From the NCBI GenBank assembly GCA_013399875.1, contig VXAZ01003468.1, positions 494,831-558,830 of the forward strand: a stretch of 64,000 nucleotides of DNA, written 5' to 3'. Made by a program: the position numbers and the translations under genes. The DNA comes from Gymnorhina tibicen. Lineage: Eukaryota > Chordata > Aves > Passeriformes > Artamidae. The notes beneath the pieces are model-generated. The model made no database searches. It was not told where the DNA came from and saw only the letters and a list, made by a program, of their open reading frames with translations. Position 1 is the stretch's first letter. Every line of letters starts with the position of its first letter. Below are positions 50,401 through 59,730 of this stretch, one piece after another.

Positions 50401-53400
50401 CCTCAAAGTTATCAAATTCAAACACCTCTCTTGTGACTGCTGTGTGCTTGACAGGGTTTCCTTAAAAATGGCAAAAGGGGAGCAAGAGAAGTAGGAGAGG
50501 TAAAAATCGAGGAAAACATCAAGGCACTTCTTAACCACTCTTCAAATTCTTGCTACAGGGAGTTGCAGGTGAGCTGAGCAGGTTTGGCAGGAGGCGTTTT
50601 CCCCATTTCCCAGATGTTTCCTCCCCCCACGCCCTTGCAGTGGGAACCAGTTCTGCCCCACGGCCACTCCTCTGGTGGCACACGAGCCTTCCCCTGGGCA
50701 GGTGGCACCGTGGCACTGCCAAATGTGCTGCTGGCAGGGGGAAATAAAGACTGGATGCACCAGGATGGTCTGGGCAAGCTCTCCAGAGACAAAGGATACC
50801 AGGGTCATGACGTCATTCACTTCCCAAAGGGTCTCTTTTCTTTTGGCAATGGAAGGGTTATTTTCTTTTGTTTTATCAGCTTTGCCTGACATTAATTAAA
50901 TTTCTGACTGAATGCTGTGTTTCGGAAGGGGGAGATGGGGACTTTCAGAGGAAGGGCAGGGATTTAAAACCAAAATTGCAATGGTTCTTTTCTGATGAAG
51001 TTCAAACTGTTTTCTCAAAGGTCCATAAATACAATAATTTGGATTCTCCTGTATGGAGGGAGATTGTGCTGGATCTTCTTGGTTTTGAAAAGCATTCAGT
51101 GAGTGGAATTACTGGGCATTTGGACAGGATTTTTACACTGTGGCTCTTCCTCTTAATAACAGTAAGATAAAGTAGGGATGACTTAAAAACTTAATTTGGG
51201 CTTGGAGAAATTTTGCAGGATTTGGACAAGATTGAGAATGAGGTTGCAGAATCTCAAACATATGTTAGGACAACTTGGATAACAAGCAAATCAGGGTCTG
51301 CTTAATGTTTAAGTACTTTCCCAAACAGCAGTGAGTTTAAGCTTGTGCACAAGTGTGAATTTGCAGAAGATTATCAGAATTTCAGAACTGAGCACAGTTA
51401 GTTCTGGTAAGAGCCCCCTCACCATGGGGAGCTGTTTGGGGATATTGGGTAATTGCTGGTGTTCTTTGGTAAGTGTTAATATTTGTCTTTACGGACATCT
51501 GGATATTTTCATATTGTTAACTTTTTATAGGGATCTTTCTTAAGGGCATGTCTGTGTATAACTCTGTAGCCCTGTAGTCTGCACAGAATTATTTTATCCA
51601 AACTGGACATAGATGCTGTTCTGAACATTTTAGCTTCACCTTGAGTACTGAAAATGCTTGGGTATAGTTACATAAATCAGCTAATAAACTGTTTGCTTTT
51701 AAGGACTGGCTGAAGAGGTTGTAGATTTGTGGAAACATGTATTAGGAAAAAAACCAAAAAACGAACAAAACTGCTTAATGAAAGCTAGACTGAACTGGTG
51801 TGTGAATAGCTGATTTTCCCCCCACACTTATTTCAAAATTACATAATTGCTACACTTGGGTTGTGAATTACCAGAGCAAGTAATATTCTGCATCCAGTTG
51901 GAGTTACAATAATATAAAATGCCCCACTGAACACCTGTTTGAATTATTGTAATGGTTTAGAAGCCTGTGGAGAATTTCCCAGGCTGTTCTGTGCAGTCAG
52001 TGCCTGGCAAACCTGGCTGGGGCAGTGCCTGAGGTTCTGGAGCCTCTGCTGCTGCTGTGTGAGCAATGTGTGAGGGTGCTGGGATGTGAAATTCCCAGCT
52101 CTCCGTGAAGCTGTCTGTGGGGAAGCAAAGAGGGCTTGATGCTTTCACTGCTCCTGTAAAGATTGCAATGAACAGGAAATTGTTGCTTTGCATCTGTGAA
52201 CGGAGAGATTTTTAAACCCCACGCTGCGGTGTGATTGTGGGCTTGTGGTGTTGGGAGAGTGAGATCTGGAAGACTGGCATTGGTAGGCACTTGCCCAGCA
52301 ATTATGAATTTGGTTATTAGGTGAGAGATCCCAATCGAGTCCCTGCTCCAATTCATATTTAATGTGAGTTTTTAGAAAACAGAGCTGAGGAGGGAGAAAC
52401 CCTGGAGTGTTTGAGTGGGACATGAAAATCCCACTGGCGCTGAGGAGACTTTGCCTCAGTAGAGTCACACTGGACCTGTCTGTAGGAACGTCACTGATGA
52501 GGTAAGGTGGAAAAAGATCTGGGTTTCAGTCATGGGGGTTGGTTCTGTGTCCTGATGGTGGGTTTGTACCTTTGAGGTGATTTAATCCCTCTGGCAGAGC
52601 CAGCTGCAGGAATGAAGCCAAATTAATTGAGCATCCCAGTGCTGTGTTTCTTACATAATCATCTGATCCACAGTGACCTCAGAGCTCTCGTTACCTACCA
52701 GCTTTATTTCAGCACCGAGGCTCCTTTCTGAGATGAAAAACACTGCTGTGCCCTTTGCAGAAATCGGGTCTGAAGGCCTGGGAGGTGTCGGAGTGCGTCA
52801 CCTCTGTTATTCTGGCTGTGATCACTGCAGCAGGATTGCTGTGGGTGACATCCCTGGGACAGCCCCTCATGGGGCACACAGGATGTGCCCCATCATTCGG
52901 TCTGAGGTTACAGCAAGAACCCTCCTGGTGGTGGCATCAGCCTTAGCAGCTGGGAGTGTTTAAATGGTTTAATATCCTTTTATGCTGCTGCATCTTAAGT
53001 AAGAAGCAGAGCTAGGCCGATTTCACTCTTGTTTTTATTACTGATACCTTACGTCCCCAGAAACTGATGGAAATGAGCTCTGTACAGGGCACTCTTTAAT
53101 GCAACAAAAACTTCTGTATCTGTCTTTATGAAAGCTGCCTGAAAACACTTCTGTCAGGACTGGGGCTTGGAGTTTGTGACTTGTTTACTTTTACAGGCCC
53201 TTATGTCAAGTTGTAATCATACTTTCATCTGGTATTTTATGTATTTTTTGATTCTCCTGACTCAAAAGATAAACTTTGGCAAAAAAATGTTACTCTTGCA
53301 ACTCAAAATATTCTTCGTAGCTAACAAGGTTTCTTACATAAAGTTTTTTCCCTTGGGTGTGAGAAAAGAGTGATTTTTTTTTTTTAAAAAAGACCTGCTA

Positions 53401-55120
53401 ACTTATTTTTGAGTAAATAATTTGATTTTGCAAAATTGCCGTGATTCCAGAGAGATCCTTCTTGCTGAACACAGAGCAGCCAGCGACTGCTCAGCAAGAT
53501 TCAGCAGGACTGTTTAATGAGGGGTGAAGACAATACAAATGCAAATCCAGGGAACAGTTGCTTTTTCACAGTTGGTAGGCTGTGTTGCAGGTGCATTTTC
53601 TTAATGAAGGTTAATTTGTCTCATATTTTAACCTGACAATCCTTGGCATTGTTGGTGTATAGACTTGCTTAAAGAGGCAAAGGGAAGGTTTTCTTAGGGA
53701 AGGTTGGGTATTTGATTTCAAGTGTGCTGAATATTAGCTGGAGTTATTCAGAAAAGTCCTATTAGATTTTTATGAGAGAAAGGGCCTTTTGATTATTTTG
53801 ACAGATTGGAGCAAGGCCAAAACCAGCTCTTTTCCTTGGATATAAATCCTGAAAGGCTGAGATAAAATGGAATAGATTGGTGCTGACCAAGATTTACTGA
53901 GGGAGAACCAGAACCAGAGGCAGGCTTGAGTACCACAACAAGTAATAAAAAGGCCTTGGACACCTCCTGTCACATTAAACCCAGAGTAAGAGCCACTGGC
54001 CTGGCTTGGGTTGGCCAAAATCACCTTATAAAGTTTATAAAGTGTAAAAAAACAAAAAAAGAGAAAAATTACCCTGGGTGTAGGCAAAAGAAAAAGCTTT
54101 TCTGCAGTTGCTTATTAAGCATCATGTGTAAATTATCCATTGTTATCCTACTGTACCTCAAAGCCTTTTAAATCTCCCATGCCTCTTGTATCGACTTGTT
54201 TTCGTCCAGTATGAGCTCTCATGAATGCTGGATGCTGAAGGACTGGCTCAGAAATCAATTCCAGCTTCTGAAATATTACCTCTATGCCGGTGACTTCTGC
54301 TTCAGGGAATCTAGTTCAATATCCTATCCTACACCCATATAGATGACTCCTTTAGCTTTCTTATTTCTGGAACATGCAAAGGGATATTTCTACCCCTGTA
54401 AAGTAAATAACACCAGAAATCGATGTGTGAGAAGGGTCTGTGATATCTCTGGCAATGGTCAAAGGAATTTGGAGTTTTTCCCTCCTCACCTGAGATTTGA
54501 TCCCGGTGGATAATAACCGAAAGCACCACTGCCATGGTGTTTATACAATAAAGCAATGACTTTAGTTTGGTCCCTAATAGATTCTCACGGAAGAAAAAGC
54601 AGCATAATCTGGTGTCTGAGCTGAAAGTCTCAGTGAGACATTGCATCCGCTGGCATTTTCATGTTGCTGCTCTTGCACAGATACAGGATTGTTAAAAGGA
54701 TTTCTGTATTAAAAAGATGCTTATCTCATTCAACTGCTGAGTTCACTTCAGGAGTAGGTTTTAATAAGAAATTGCCTATGTAGTAGAATAAAGTCAGATT
54801 AGAATCACAGGGGATACCACTGAGGGGTAGCTTGCTACATGTTGCTCATGGTGAGGTGCAGCATTATAGCAGGATAAGATTGTGGAAAATAGAGAAATTT
54901 GGATATTTGCCAAGGGGTGTACTTAATTCATGTGACAGATTTTTTTTTTTTTTGGCCTTCAGAAGCATTTTTCAAAGTGATCCCGCAGTTATATCAAGGG
55001 TTTGGTGTGAGCAGTGCCTTTGGCATTTGTGTCTGCATCTCCATCTATGTGTGTGTGTTCCATCAGTGGGAATTACAGTCAGCCTCACTCGAGGAATCCT
55101 TTGGAGAAGATGATTTTTAA
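26278..55120 (+). CDS. Unidentified multi-exon gene model (about 434 aa), assembled from splice sites and phase
   Basis: Candidate exons are 26278-26341, 26536-26576, 34924-35038, 35291-35467, 41287-41419, 43400-43486, 48583-48633, 50180-50210, 50455-50568, 50880-51098, 53197-53231, 54210-54289 and 54963-55120. All use AG/GT borders and every junction codon is phase-consistent, giving one open frame from ATG to TAA. The product starts MEAASAAAGRVPLLPELRAL, has a basic Ser-rich middle (ending LKRHRGR) and then helix-like blocks such as EENIKALLNHSS and LDSPVWREIVLDLLG. The C-terminus has a hydrophobic cysteine-rich segment (GICVCISIYVCVF) followed by an acidic end, SFGEDDF. No known family was recognised. 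An armadillo/HEAT-like fold or a membrane-anchored tail are only guesses. Short exons could be chance fits, exons may be missing between 26.6 and 34.9 kb, and the whole could be a spliced non-coding RNA. A CpG-island promoter and a downstream AATAAA fit a real transcript. Confidence 0.4.
26536..26576 (+). CDS. Weak candidate exon 2
   Basis: The acceptor is ccttccacactgcag, and the frame opened by the first exon continues as EIRDACVSSYLCII. Two donors in the same phase are possible, ATT|gtaaat (26576) and CCT|gtaaag (26591). It is the least certain link, because the next candidate exon is 8.3 kb away and intervening exons of phase 0 could be missed. Confidence 0.22.
26600..34923. other. Putative long intron or intergenic stretch
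   Basis: Apart from the 28.15-28.25 kb promoter-like block, I see no convincing coding segment. A near-perfect local duplication of aattgactttaaac occurs at about 27303-27342. Strong acceptors without a partner donor occur near 31156, 32756 and 33840. Open frames at 29532-29948 and 30666-31151 on the minus strand look like composition effects. Confidence 0.45.
28151..28248 (+). promoter_or_regulatory. Possible alternative TATA promoter and first exon
   Basis: A CCAAT (28151) and an ATAAAAA box (28174) precede a short segment that carries ATG at 28222 and ends CTCTGCAG|gtaagg, an excellent donor (28248). The ATG would give MVGFAVSLQ in phase 0, which is compatible with the acceptor at 34924. 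The same segment also has an acceptor (ctctcttgcag, 28211), so it could instead be an internal or untranslated exon. Confidence 0.3.
34924..35038 (+). CDS. Candidate coding exon (phase 0 to 1)
   Basis: A very strong acceptor (tgttatttcctcttacag) is followed by a 115-nt segment open in only one of three phases. It reads FLDISLGIIPPDCKMCYLIV and then NYLINRQKPKSRFEEYKA. The donor AAAGCAG|gttttc is moderate. The frame is open well beyond both ends (34651-35145), so openness alone is weak evidence. The support is the strong acceptor and the phase match with the exon at 35291. Confidence 0.42.
35291..35467 (+). CDS. Candidate coding exon with unusually high CpG
   Basis: The acceptor is gcctgttcccccag and the donor is GAAGAA|gtgaga. 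The 177 nt translate, after a split Asp codon, as ELFEHVFAVDNAVEDTKNSQ, then SLRSSPKFLFKLAKTRG, and end LKRHRGR. CpG-containing codons (TCG, CGC, ACG) cluster here although the flanks are CpG-poor, which suggests selection or a local unmethylated island. The same frame runs open to 35898, but the part after the donor looks like ordinary non-coding sequence. Confidence 0.45.
35468..41286. other. Putative intron (5.8 kb)
   Basis: There is no convincing exon. Strong acceptors at 35989 and 38593 open frames that either stop quickly or lack a phase-compatible donor. The GC-rich patch at 40600-40950 gives a 216-codon minus-strand open frame of low-complexity composition, which I reject. Confidence 0.45.
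41287..41419 (+). CDS. Strong candidate coding exon (phase 1 to 2)
   Basis: The acceptor taatttttctattttag and donor TGTCA|gtaagt are both near consensus. Of three phases only one is open across the 133 nt, and it is the phase left by the exon at 35291 and required by the exon at 43400. It reads GHCDPSNTATKYTFYFSEYE, ITRTLCSMYKNL and CFLRQVDSEKC. The AT-rich composition makes a chance 133-nt open segment between such sites less likely. Confidence 0.5.
42455..43090. mobile_element. LTR-like element (probable solo LTR of a passerine endogenous retrovirus)
   Basis: The block runs from tgtggtggtttgggccaaat through actatttatttaacagaaca, the purine-rich aggataataataatgctgct, ggagctgggtcggcgtgggc and a cttttctctctctctc-type stretch to taggggacaca. 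It resembles passerine ERV LTRs as I remember them, and both orientations could be read as TG...CA. No internal gag or pol sequence is adjacent, so it would be a solo LTR. The ends, strand and target-site duplication could not be fixed by eye. Confidence 0.5.
43400..43486 (+). CDS. Strong candidate exon (phase 2 to 2)
   Basis: Both splice sites are near perfect: acceptor ttccactttgtgtttcag and donor CAAAT|gtaagt. In the required phase it reads SNDLGNPINCPGARAWPI and RKKPQDCSTQ. A second phase is also open (starting LTIWVIPL) but would hit an immediate TGA on joining the next exon. It lies 310 bp beyond the LTR-like element. Confidence 0.5.
43487..48582. other. Putative intron (5.1 kb)
   Basis: I see no exon, mobile element or RNA gene that I can support. 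The open frames of 60-160 codons here lack matching splice sites. Confidence 0.45.
48583..48633 (+). CDS. Candidate exon, 51 nt (phase 2 to 2)
   Basis: The acceptor is ctttcgttcttctaacag and the donor TTTCAG|gtagga is strong. The first base completes a Met codon (AT|G) and the rest reads TLRSNSVPVELKLCRF. Another phase is open (HLDQIQYQWNLNYAVS) but is incompatible with the upstream exon because a TGA forms at the junction. Confidence 0.42.
50180..50210 (+). CDS. Weak candidate exon, 31 nt (phase 2 to 0)
   Basis: The acceptor tttgtttttttcaaag is strong and the donor CTGCAT|gtaaaa is moderate. It reads KQWMALISLH after a split Ser codon and is the only segment found between 48.6 and 50.45 kb that converts phase 2 to phase 0. 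Its short length makes a chance fit quite possible. Confidence 0.25.
50455..50568 (+). CDS. Candidate exon (phase 0 to 0)
   Basis: The acceptor is tgactgctgtgtgcttgacag and the donor is TTGCAG|gtgagc, near consensus. It reads GFLKNGKRGAREVGEVKIEE, NIKALLNHSS and NSCYRELQ, a composition typical of an alpha-helical protein. Stop codons lie in this frame just upstream of the acceptor. It joins in phase to the exon at 50880 across a 311-bp intron. Confidence 0.45.
50880..51098 (+). CDS. Strong candidate exon, 73 codons (phase 0 to 0)
   Basis: The acceptor ttttcttttgttttatcag and donor AAGCATTCA|gtgagt are both strong. It reads LCLTLIKFLTECCVSEGG, then a charged stretch ending KGRDLKPKLQWFFSDEVQTV and finally LDSPVWREIVLDLLGFEKHS. 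Alternating hydrophobic and charged residues suggest amphipathic helices. With the preceding exon, ALLNHSS to TLIKFLTECC resembles an armadillo/HEAT-type helix pair, which is only an impression. The frame remains open to 51170, and a second weaker donor (ACA|gtaaga) exists there. Confidence 0.5.
52761..52844 (+). CDS. Possible in-frame cassette exon (28 codons)
   Basis: The acceptor tgctgtgccctttgcag is good and the donor CTGTGG|gtgaca is weaker. It reads KSGLKAWEVSECV and then TSVILAVITAAGLLW, a candidate membrane-spanning helix. It is phase 0 on both sides, so it could be inserted between 51098 and 53197 without disturbing the model. It is not needed by the model and may be chance. Confidence 0.22.
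53197..53231 (+). CDS. Weak candidate exon, 35 nt (phase 0 to 2)
   Basis: The acceptor gtgacttgtttacttttacag is strong and the donor TTCATCTG|gtattt is moderate. It reads ALMSSCNHTFI and leaves TG, which forms a Cys codon with the next exon. It supplies the needed phase change between 51098 and 54210. Confidence 0.28.
54210..54289 (+). CDS. Candidate exon (phase 2 to 1)
   Basis: The acceptor is cgacttgttttcgtccag and the donor is TATGCCG|gtgact. Only one phase is open. It reads MSSHECWMLKDWLRNQFQLL and KYYLYA and joins to the final exon through a Glu codon (G|AA). Confidence 0.42.
54963..55120 (+). CDS. Candidate terminal coding exon with stop
   Basis: A long T tract and ttggccttcag form the acceptor. 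In phase 1 it reads AFFKVIPQLYQGFGVSSAFG, then ICVCISIYVCVFHQW, and ends LEESFGEDDF-TAA (55118-55120). The hydrophobic Cys-rich stretch followed by an acidic tail could be a C-terminal membrane anchor or a buried helix. A second phase is also open for most of its length. Confidence 0.42.
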
Positions 55121-55792
55121 ATGTTTAAATTAACAACCCAAGGCCTCAGTTATGCTGAAAAAACCAAGACAGCTCCTTGGCAGAGTCAGAGCTTGGATGA
55201 AAATTGAGGATAAAAGGGAGTTTTGATCAGTTGCAGGGATTAAGGAAAAGGAAACAAGTTTAACAAGGGGGGATTTCGGAAATGCAGGTATTTCAGAGCC
55301 TCTGTTTTCAAAAGAAATTCCTGGTTCCAGAGTTAGAACTTCTCTCTCCCCTCACAGACTCAGTTCCTGCAGCACCCTCATGGCCACACAAAATGGAAGA
55401 TTTAAAATGTTTTGAGACAGTGGAGTAGGAAGCTGACTTGCTTTGCAACAGCAGTTATCGATCAATCCAAACTCAACTTAAAAGCCACAAAGAGGCAGAG
55501 CAGCTGGAGAGCAGCGATGTTTGTCCTGAGTTCAGTCTGATGTGCAAGGTGCTGCTCAGAGCTGTGTGCCCAGGGCTGCAGGGGACACAGGGACATGCAG
55601 GGACAGCCCAAGGAGCCAAGGGGTGGCCTCAGAGGGCGCAGCAGCCTGGCTGGACAGGCAGAAAGGTGCTTACGTGAGGAATCAGCAGCTTTACAGAAGC
55701 TGGTTTTGCACTCCCGGGTGCTGTGAGAGGTTAATTTATTTCTGTCTACTCAGGGCAATGATAGACACAAATCTCACTTCTGACCGAAACCA

Positions 55793-55798
55793 AATAAA
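55793..55798 (+). terminator. Candidate poly(A) signal for the unidentified gene
   Basis: The first AATAAA after the TAA stop at 55120 is in ccaaataaaatcattac. That would give a 3' UTR of about 690 bases. No transcript evidence is available. Confidence 0.3.
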
Positions 55799-56662
55799 AT
55801 CATTACTCCCCTACAGCAGCTGGGGTGCTGACAATACTTTAAAGAAGCATATCCATCAGGAGTGGAGCTCTAAAATCAGCTTAGGATGAGTTCACTCTGC
55901 TCGGGATGGTGCTGGACTTCCAAATCAAGTACAAATACTCTGCTTCTGATGTAAATAATTGTGTAATAAGTGGGGTGATTCTTTAGGTACTCGGTTTCAC
56001 CTGGCTTTGAGAAAAGAGGTTTGTTTCTTTTCGCCTTTTCTTTGCAGGTGTAAAATTTCACTTTGATGTACCACATCTGTGTTCTTGGAAGGTGTGCTCT
56101 TATTGTATCATATTTTATGGGCATAAATAACAGTTGGTGCTTCAGGTGCTGAACATCACCTTAAAGTTTGATGTAATGCATTTTTAAGCTACAAACTTCC
56201 TTTTTATTTTGATTAAATTGCTGATAAACTGCAACTGGTGAATAGTGATTACTTTTTTTTTAGTAGTAAGTTCCCAGAGCTTATTTGAGATGTGATTAAA
56301 CAGCACATATTCCACACTAAACTGCCCTATTGCTCATGATCTGTCTTATTTTGATCAAATGCAGAGTCAAGGTTTCTCATTAAGCAAAGTTCTGTCTGAG
56401 TGACTCCCTGTGTCGCTGCTTCCTTCTCCTCTCTGCAGGGAGCTCAGGTGTGCCTTGGCAAACCTTGGAGGATATCTGTTATCAGATGCCTAACTGTCCG
56501 TTCTCGAGGCTCCATCCCGTACAGAAAACTCCAGTGCTTCCATTAACCCTTTTGGGGGAGGTGTGATAGTTAGTTAGCTCAAAATAATGAGCTTTGGAAG
56601 TTCTCATAAACGTAAGACCACAGAGGAAATCGTGCATTTGCAGTTGCAAGTTATCTTTAGAA

Positions 56663-56788
56663 AAGGCTGGATGGGGCTTGGAGCACCCTGGGATAGTGAG
56701 AAGTGTCCCTGCCATGGCAGGGGGTGGGATGAGACGAGCTTCAAGGTTCCTTCCTGCCCAGACCCCTCTGGGATTCTGTGACTCTATC
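56663..56788 (+). mobile_element. CR1 LINE fragment (3' end, sense)
   Basis: aaggctggatggggcttgga is followed by a tgtccctgccatggcagggg block, ttcaaggttccttcctgccc and the terminal gggattctgtgactctat. This is the typical CR1 3' end, moderately diverged. Confidence 0.88.
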
Positions 56789-59668
56789 AGCTCTTGGGAA
56801 GCAGACCCTCATTTTCCTCCCGGCATGTCCAGCATGGCCACAGTGGGAGTTGATGTTTTGGTGGGAAACTCCTGAGCAGCTCTTCTCAGGGTGGTGGGAG
56901 GGTCTCTCTGAGCCTGGCTGCTGTGATGTGCCTCTCGTTTGCCTGCTGAGGAGCGTTCTGGCTGATGCTTTTCAGAGTGTGATGCTCTGCATTTTCACAC
57001 ATTGCAAAAGGACAGCTCTGACACAGCCTCACCTCCTCGAATGCGGTGGGTGAGACTGAGGCTTAGATCTCCTGGATGACAAAACAAAATCTGCATGGAG
57101 CATCTAATCTCTCCTGTTCTGACTGATAAAAAAGAAGGGCTGCTGGTGGGCGGTAAATTAGGATGCAGCACAAAAGTTTTACCTGGAGGTGCTAAATCAT
57201 TTAACTGTATCAGGCTCATAGGACTGTCTTTGTTAATAACTACAAGAGAGCATTATCTGTGTTGGGGTGGGGAAGAACTCAGGGGAAGGTCAGCATCTGC
57301 CGAGCCTTTCCTGTATAAATAATGGCCTCTGCAGATCCTCGTGGATTACTGTTGTCATTTTTGTGATTACACAGTTTTTCATCAGGATATTTATTGGCAA
57401 AGAGTTGGGCAGCGTGGCAGGGTTGCACACCTTGAACAGCAAGGCAGTGCGTGTGAGTGGGCAAAGAAGGGCTGGCTTCCCTGGCTGGGGGTGGGGAAGC
57501 AGGACATTTTTGTTTAGATTTCCTAAACAGACAACTGAAATCGCTGAGCTGTGTAAATGGATACTTTTCCCGTGCATCTGAGCCTTTCTGATGAAGCTTA
57601 TTCTGGACCTTCTGCTGGGTGTCCTCTGATTTATATATAAAAATATAAATTTAATCTTCTCTGCATTTGGTCGCAGAAATGCGTTGAAAGATGCTGGTGT
57701 CTGTGTTAAAACCAGCGTCACAAGGCAAGCCCCTGAGCCCTTGCTGTGTCTGCAAACGCACAGGTGCCTGTACATGCAGCACGCTGCTGAAGGCTGCAGG
57801 CCTGGCTCTCAGTGGATTTTGCTTATAATTCTCCCTCTCCACTTTAAAATCGAGCTGTAGGAGTTGCCCTTGCGATCGCATGGAAATCCTCGCTGCAGCA
57901 GACTGCTCCCTGCTGAGCCCAGGCTGCGTGAGCGAAAGTCAAGCAGGTGGTGAGCGTGTTGTGGCTGGGAGGATTTAGGCAAAAGATGGATTATGTATTT
58001 CATTGAAATTTTAAGCTCTTCCTCCCTTCTCTTCTTTCAGAAGCTGGAAAGATCAGATGGATCCTAAAACTGCAATCTTTAAGTGTACAGCTGAAAATCT
58101 CTGCCTCAGATCAGCAGTGTGCTTTTTTTTGTGTTCTACAGAGGGCTTTGTTAAAACCAGAAATTCAGCTCTAGGAACACTGAGGAGGAAATGCCCTTTG
58201 TAAAACAAATAAGTGCGTACAGAGGTTTGTTTGTTAAAGACCCGGTGTTTTGGGCTGCAATTAGACCACAGCAATTGAGGAGGAGTAACCCAAGCATTTT
58301 CCAAAATCTGATAGAGACTGACCTATGCAGAATGAAAGAGCTCTTCTGCACGCTGGCACTTTGTGACTGGAAGAAGCTGCACAGGTTAATGGTATTCCAG
58401 ACCCTTCTGAGTTTGCCTCTACTGGCTGAGTTAATTCAGGCTCTGATTATCAAAGCAGCTCACAGTGCTGGCCTAGGTCTGCTCCTGCTGAAGTCGGAAG
58501 GGGTTGGGGTGAGGAAAAAGCCAGGTGGCTTTTGGAAACACTGCCTCTATCCAGCCTGGGAAAGGGAAACTGTGCCCTGTGAGAGAGGCAGGAAACTTGG
58601 AATTGTTTGGATGAAGTGTTAGAGAACAGCATTGCTGAGAAGAGATGGTAGGTTCTCTTTAGCCATCTCAGCAGAGAAAATATTCCTGTTTGTTCCTGTG
58701 TTGGTGTGCACTGGAGTTCCCAAGATAATTTTTGGGAGTTATTTTAATTGACTCTGGGAACAGGGGAGTAAATATTATCAGGCCTTTTGATTTGTTTACT
58801 TGCTGAAAGAAAGGCGGACAGAAATTGTGGAAAAGCTGGGCTTCATCCCAGGTGTTGCCTCTTCCAAGCCCCAAAAAGATGTAAATAACCAGCCTGGGAG
58901 TATAGAATGAAACTCTGAACAGCAATATTGCCGTGTTGCAATGCAATTGCAGCAGTGCAGAGTCTCAGTTCCGAGGGGTTTGTGAGCTGTTTGTGGTGAG
59001 GAATCAGGCTGCCAATGCCTTACGAGATTTCCTTGTTGCTGCGAAGGGAGAGAAAAAGTGAACTGCTTCCCCTGCTGCTCAGCGAGGGTGAGAGATGCTG
59101 GAACTCTGCCTGGGAGGTGTCAAGGATGGAGCAGAAGGGTCATCCCGTGGGAGCTGTGGCTTGGGCCACCTCCAAACAGGCTCAGTGATAAACACAGTTT
59201 GTCAAAAGTACGGCCGGGGTTCTTGTGCACAAATCTTAACTCAGTTTGGGGTTGGCAACAGTGTCCCAGTAAGAGGGTTTCACTTGGGATCGACAGGAAA
59301 GGTTCAGATTGCTTTGGGGGCATCTTGCTGCAGAGGAAGTTAAAAGCTGTGCCTGTCAACAAAATTGCTTGAGAGAATCACAGAAAGTGGAATTTTATAT
59401 ATTCAAAGCACTGTGTTCGTTTCAATTCTTTCAGGCATTTCTGCTATCCATTTTTAATAAAAGAAATTAATAAAATTTCAAAATTAGAAATATTTCCTTG
59501 CAAGTGTGCTTGTTTAGCAAGGCAATGTGAGAGATACAAGGAAAGCAAAATTACTTCAGGATCCCATATCATATCTTCCCCTTCTTAGTCCCCCTTTGTT
59601 TTTCCATTTGTTTTGGGATGGGAGATCCCCTCATATCTTTTGTGGAATGAGGGGAAAGAAATTATTAC

Positions 59669-59730
59669 CTCCAAAAGAATCAGTCAGTGCCAGGTCCGGA
59701 TGATCCTGCCACTTCACGCTGATACCATTC
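59669..59730 (-). CDS. Isolated exon-like segment on the minus strand (62 nt)
   Basis: Read on the minus strand, the acceptor ccactgcttttgtgtttcag and the donor TTTTGGAG|gtaata flank 62 nt. In phase 2 they translate NGISVKWQDHPDLALTDSFG, while the other two phases hit stops. No partner exon was identified and no family recognised. It may belong to a minus-strand transcript entering from the right, or be chance. Confidence 0.25.

Noticed and set aside
57290..57775. 161-codon open frame on the minus strand
   Set aside because: No splice sites, no similarity recognised and ordinary AT/GC composition. It is within the range expected by chance.
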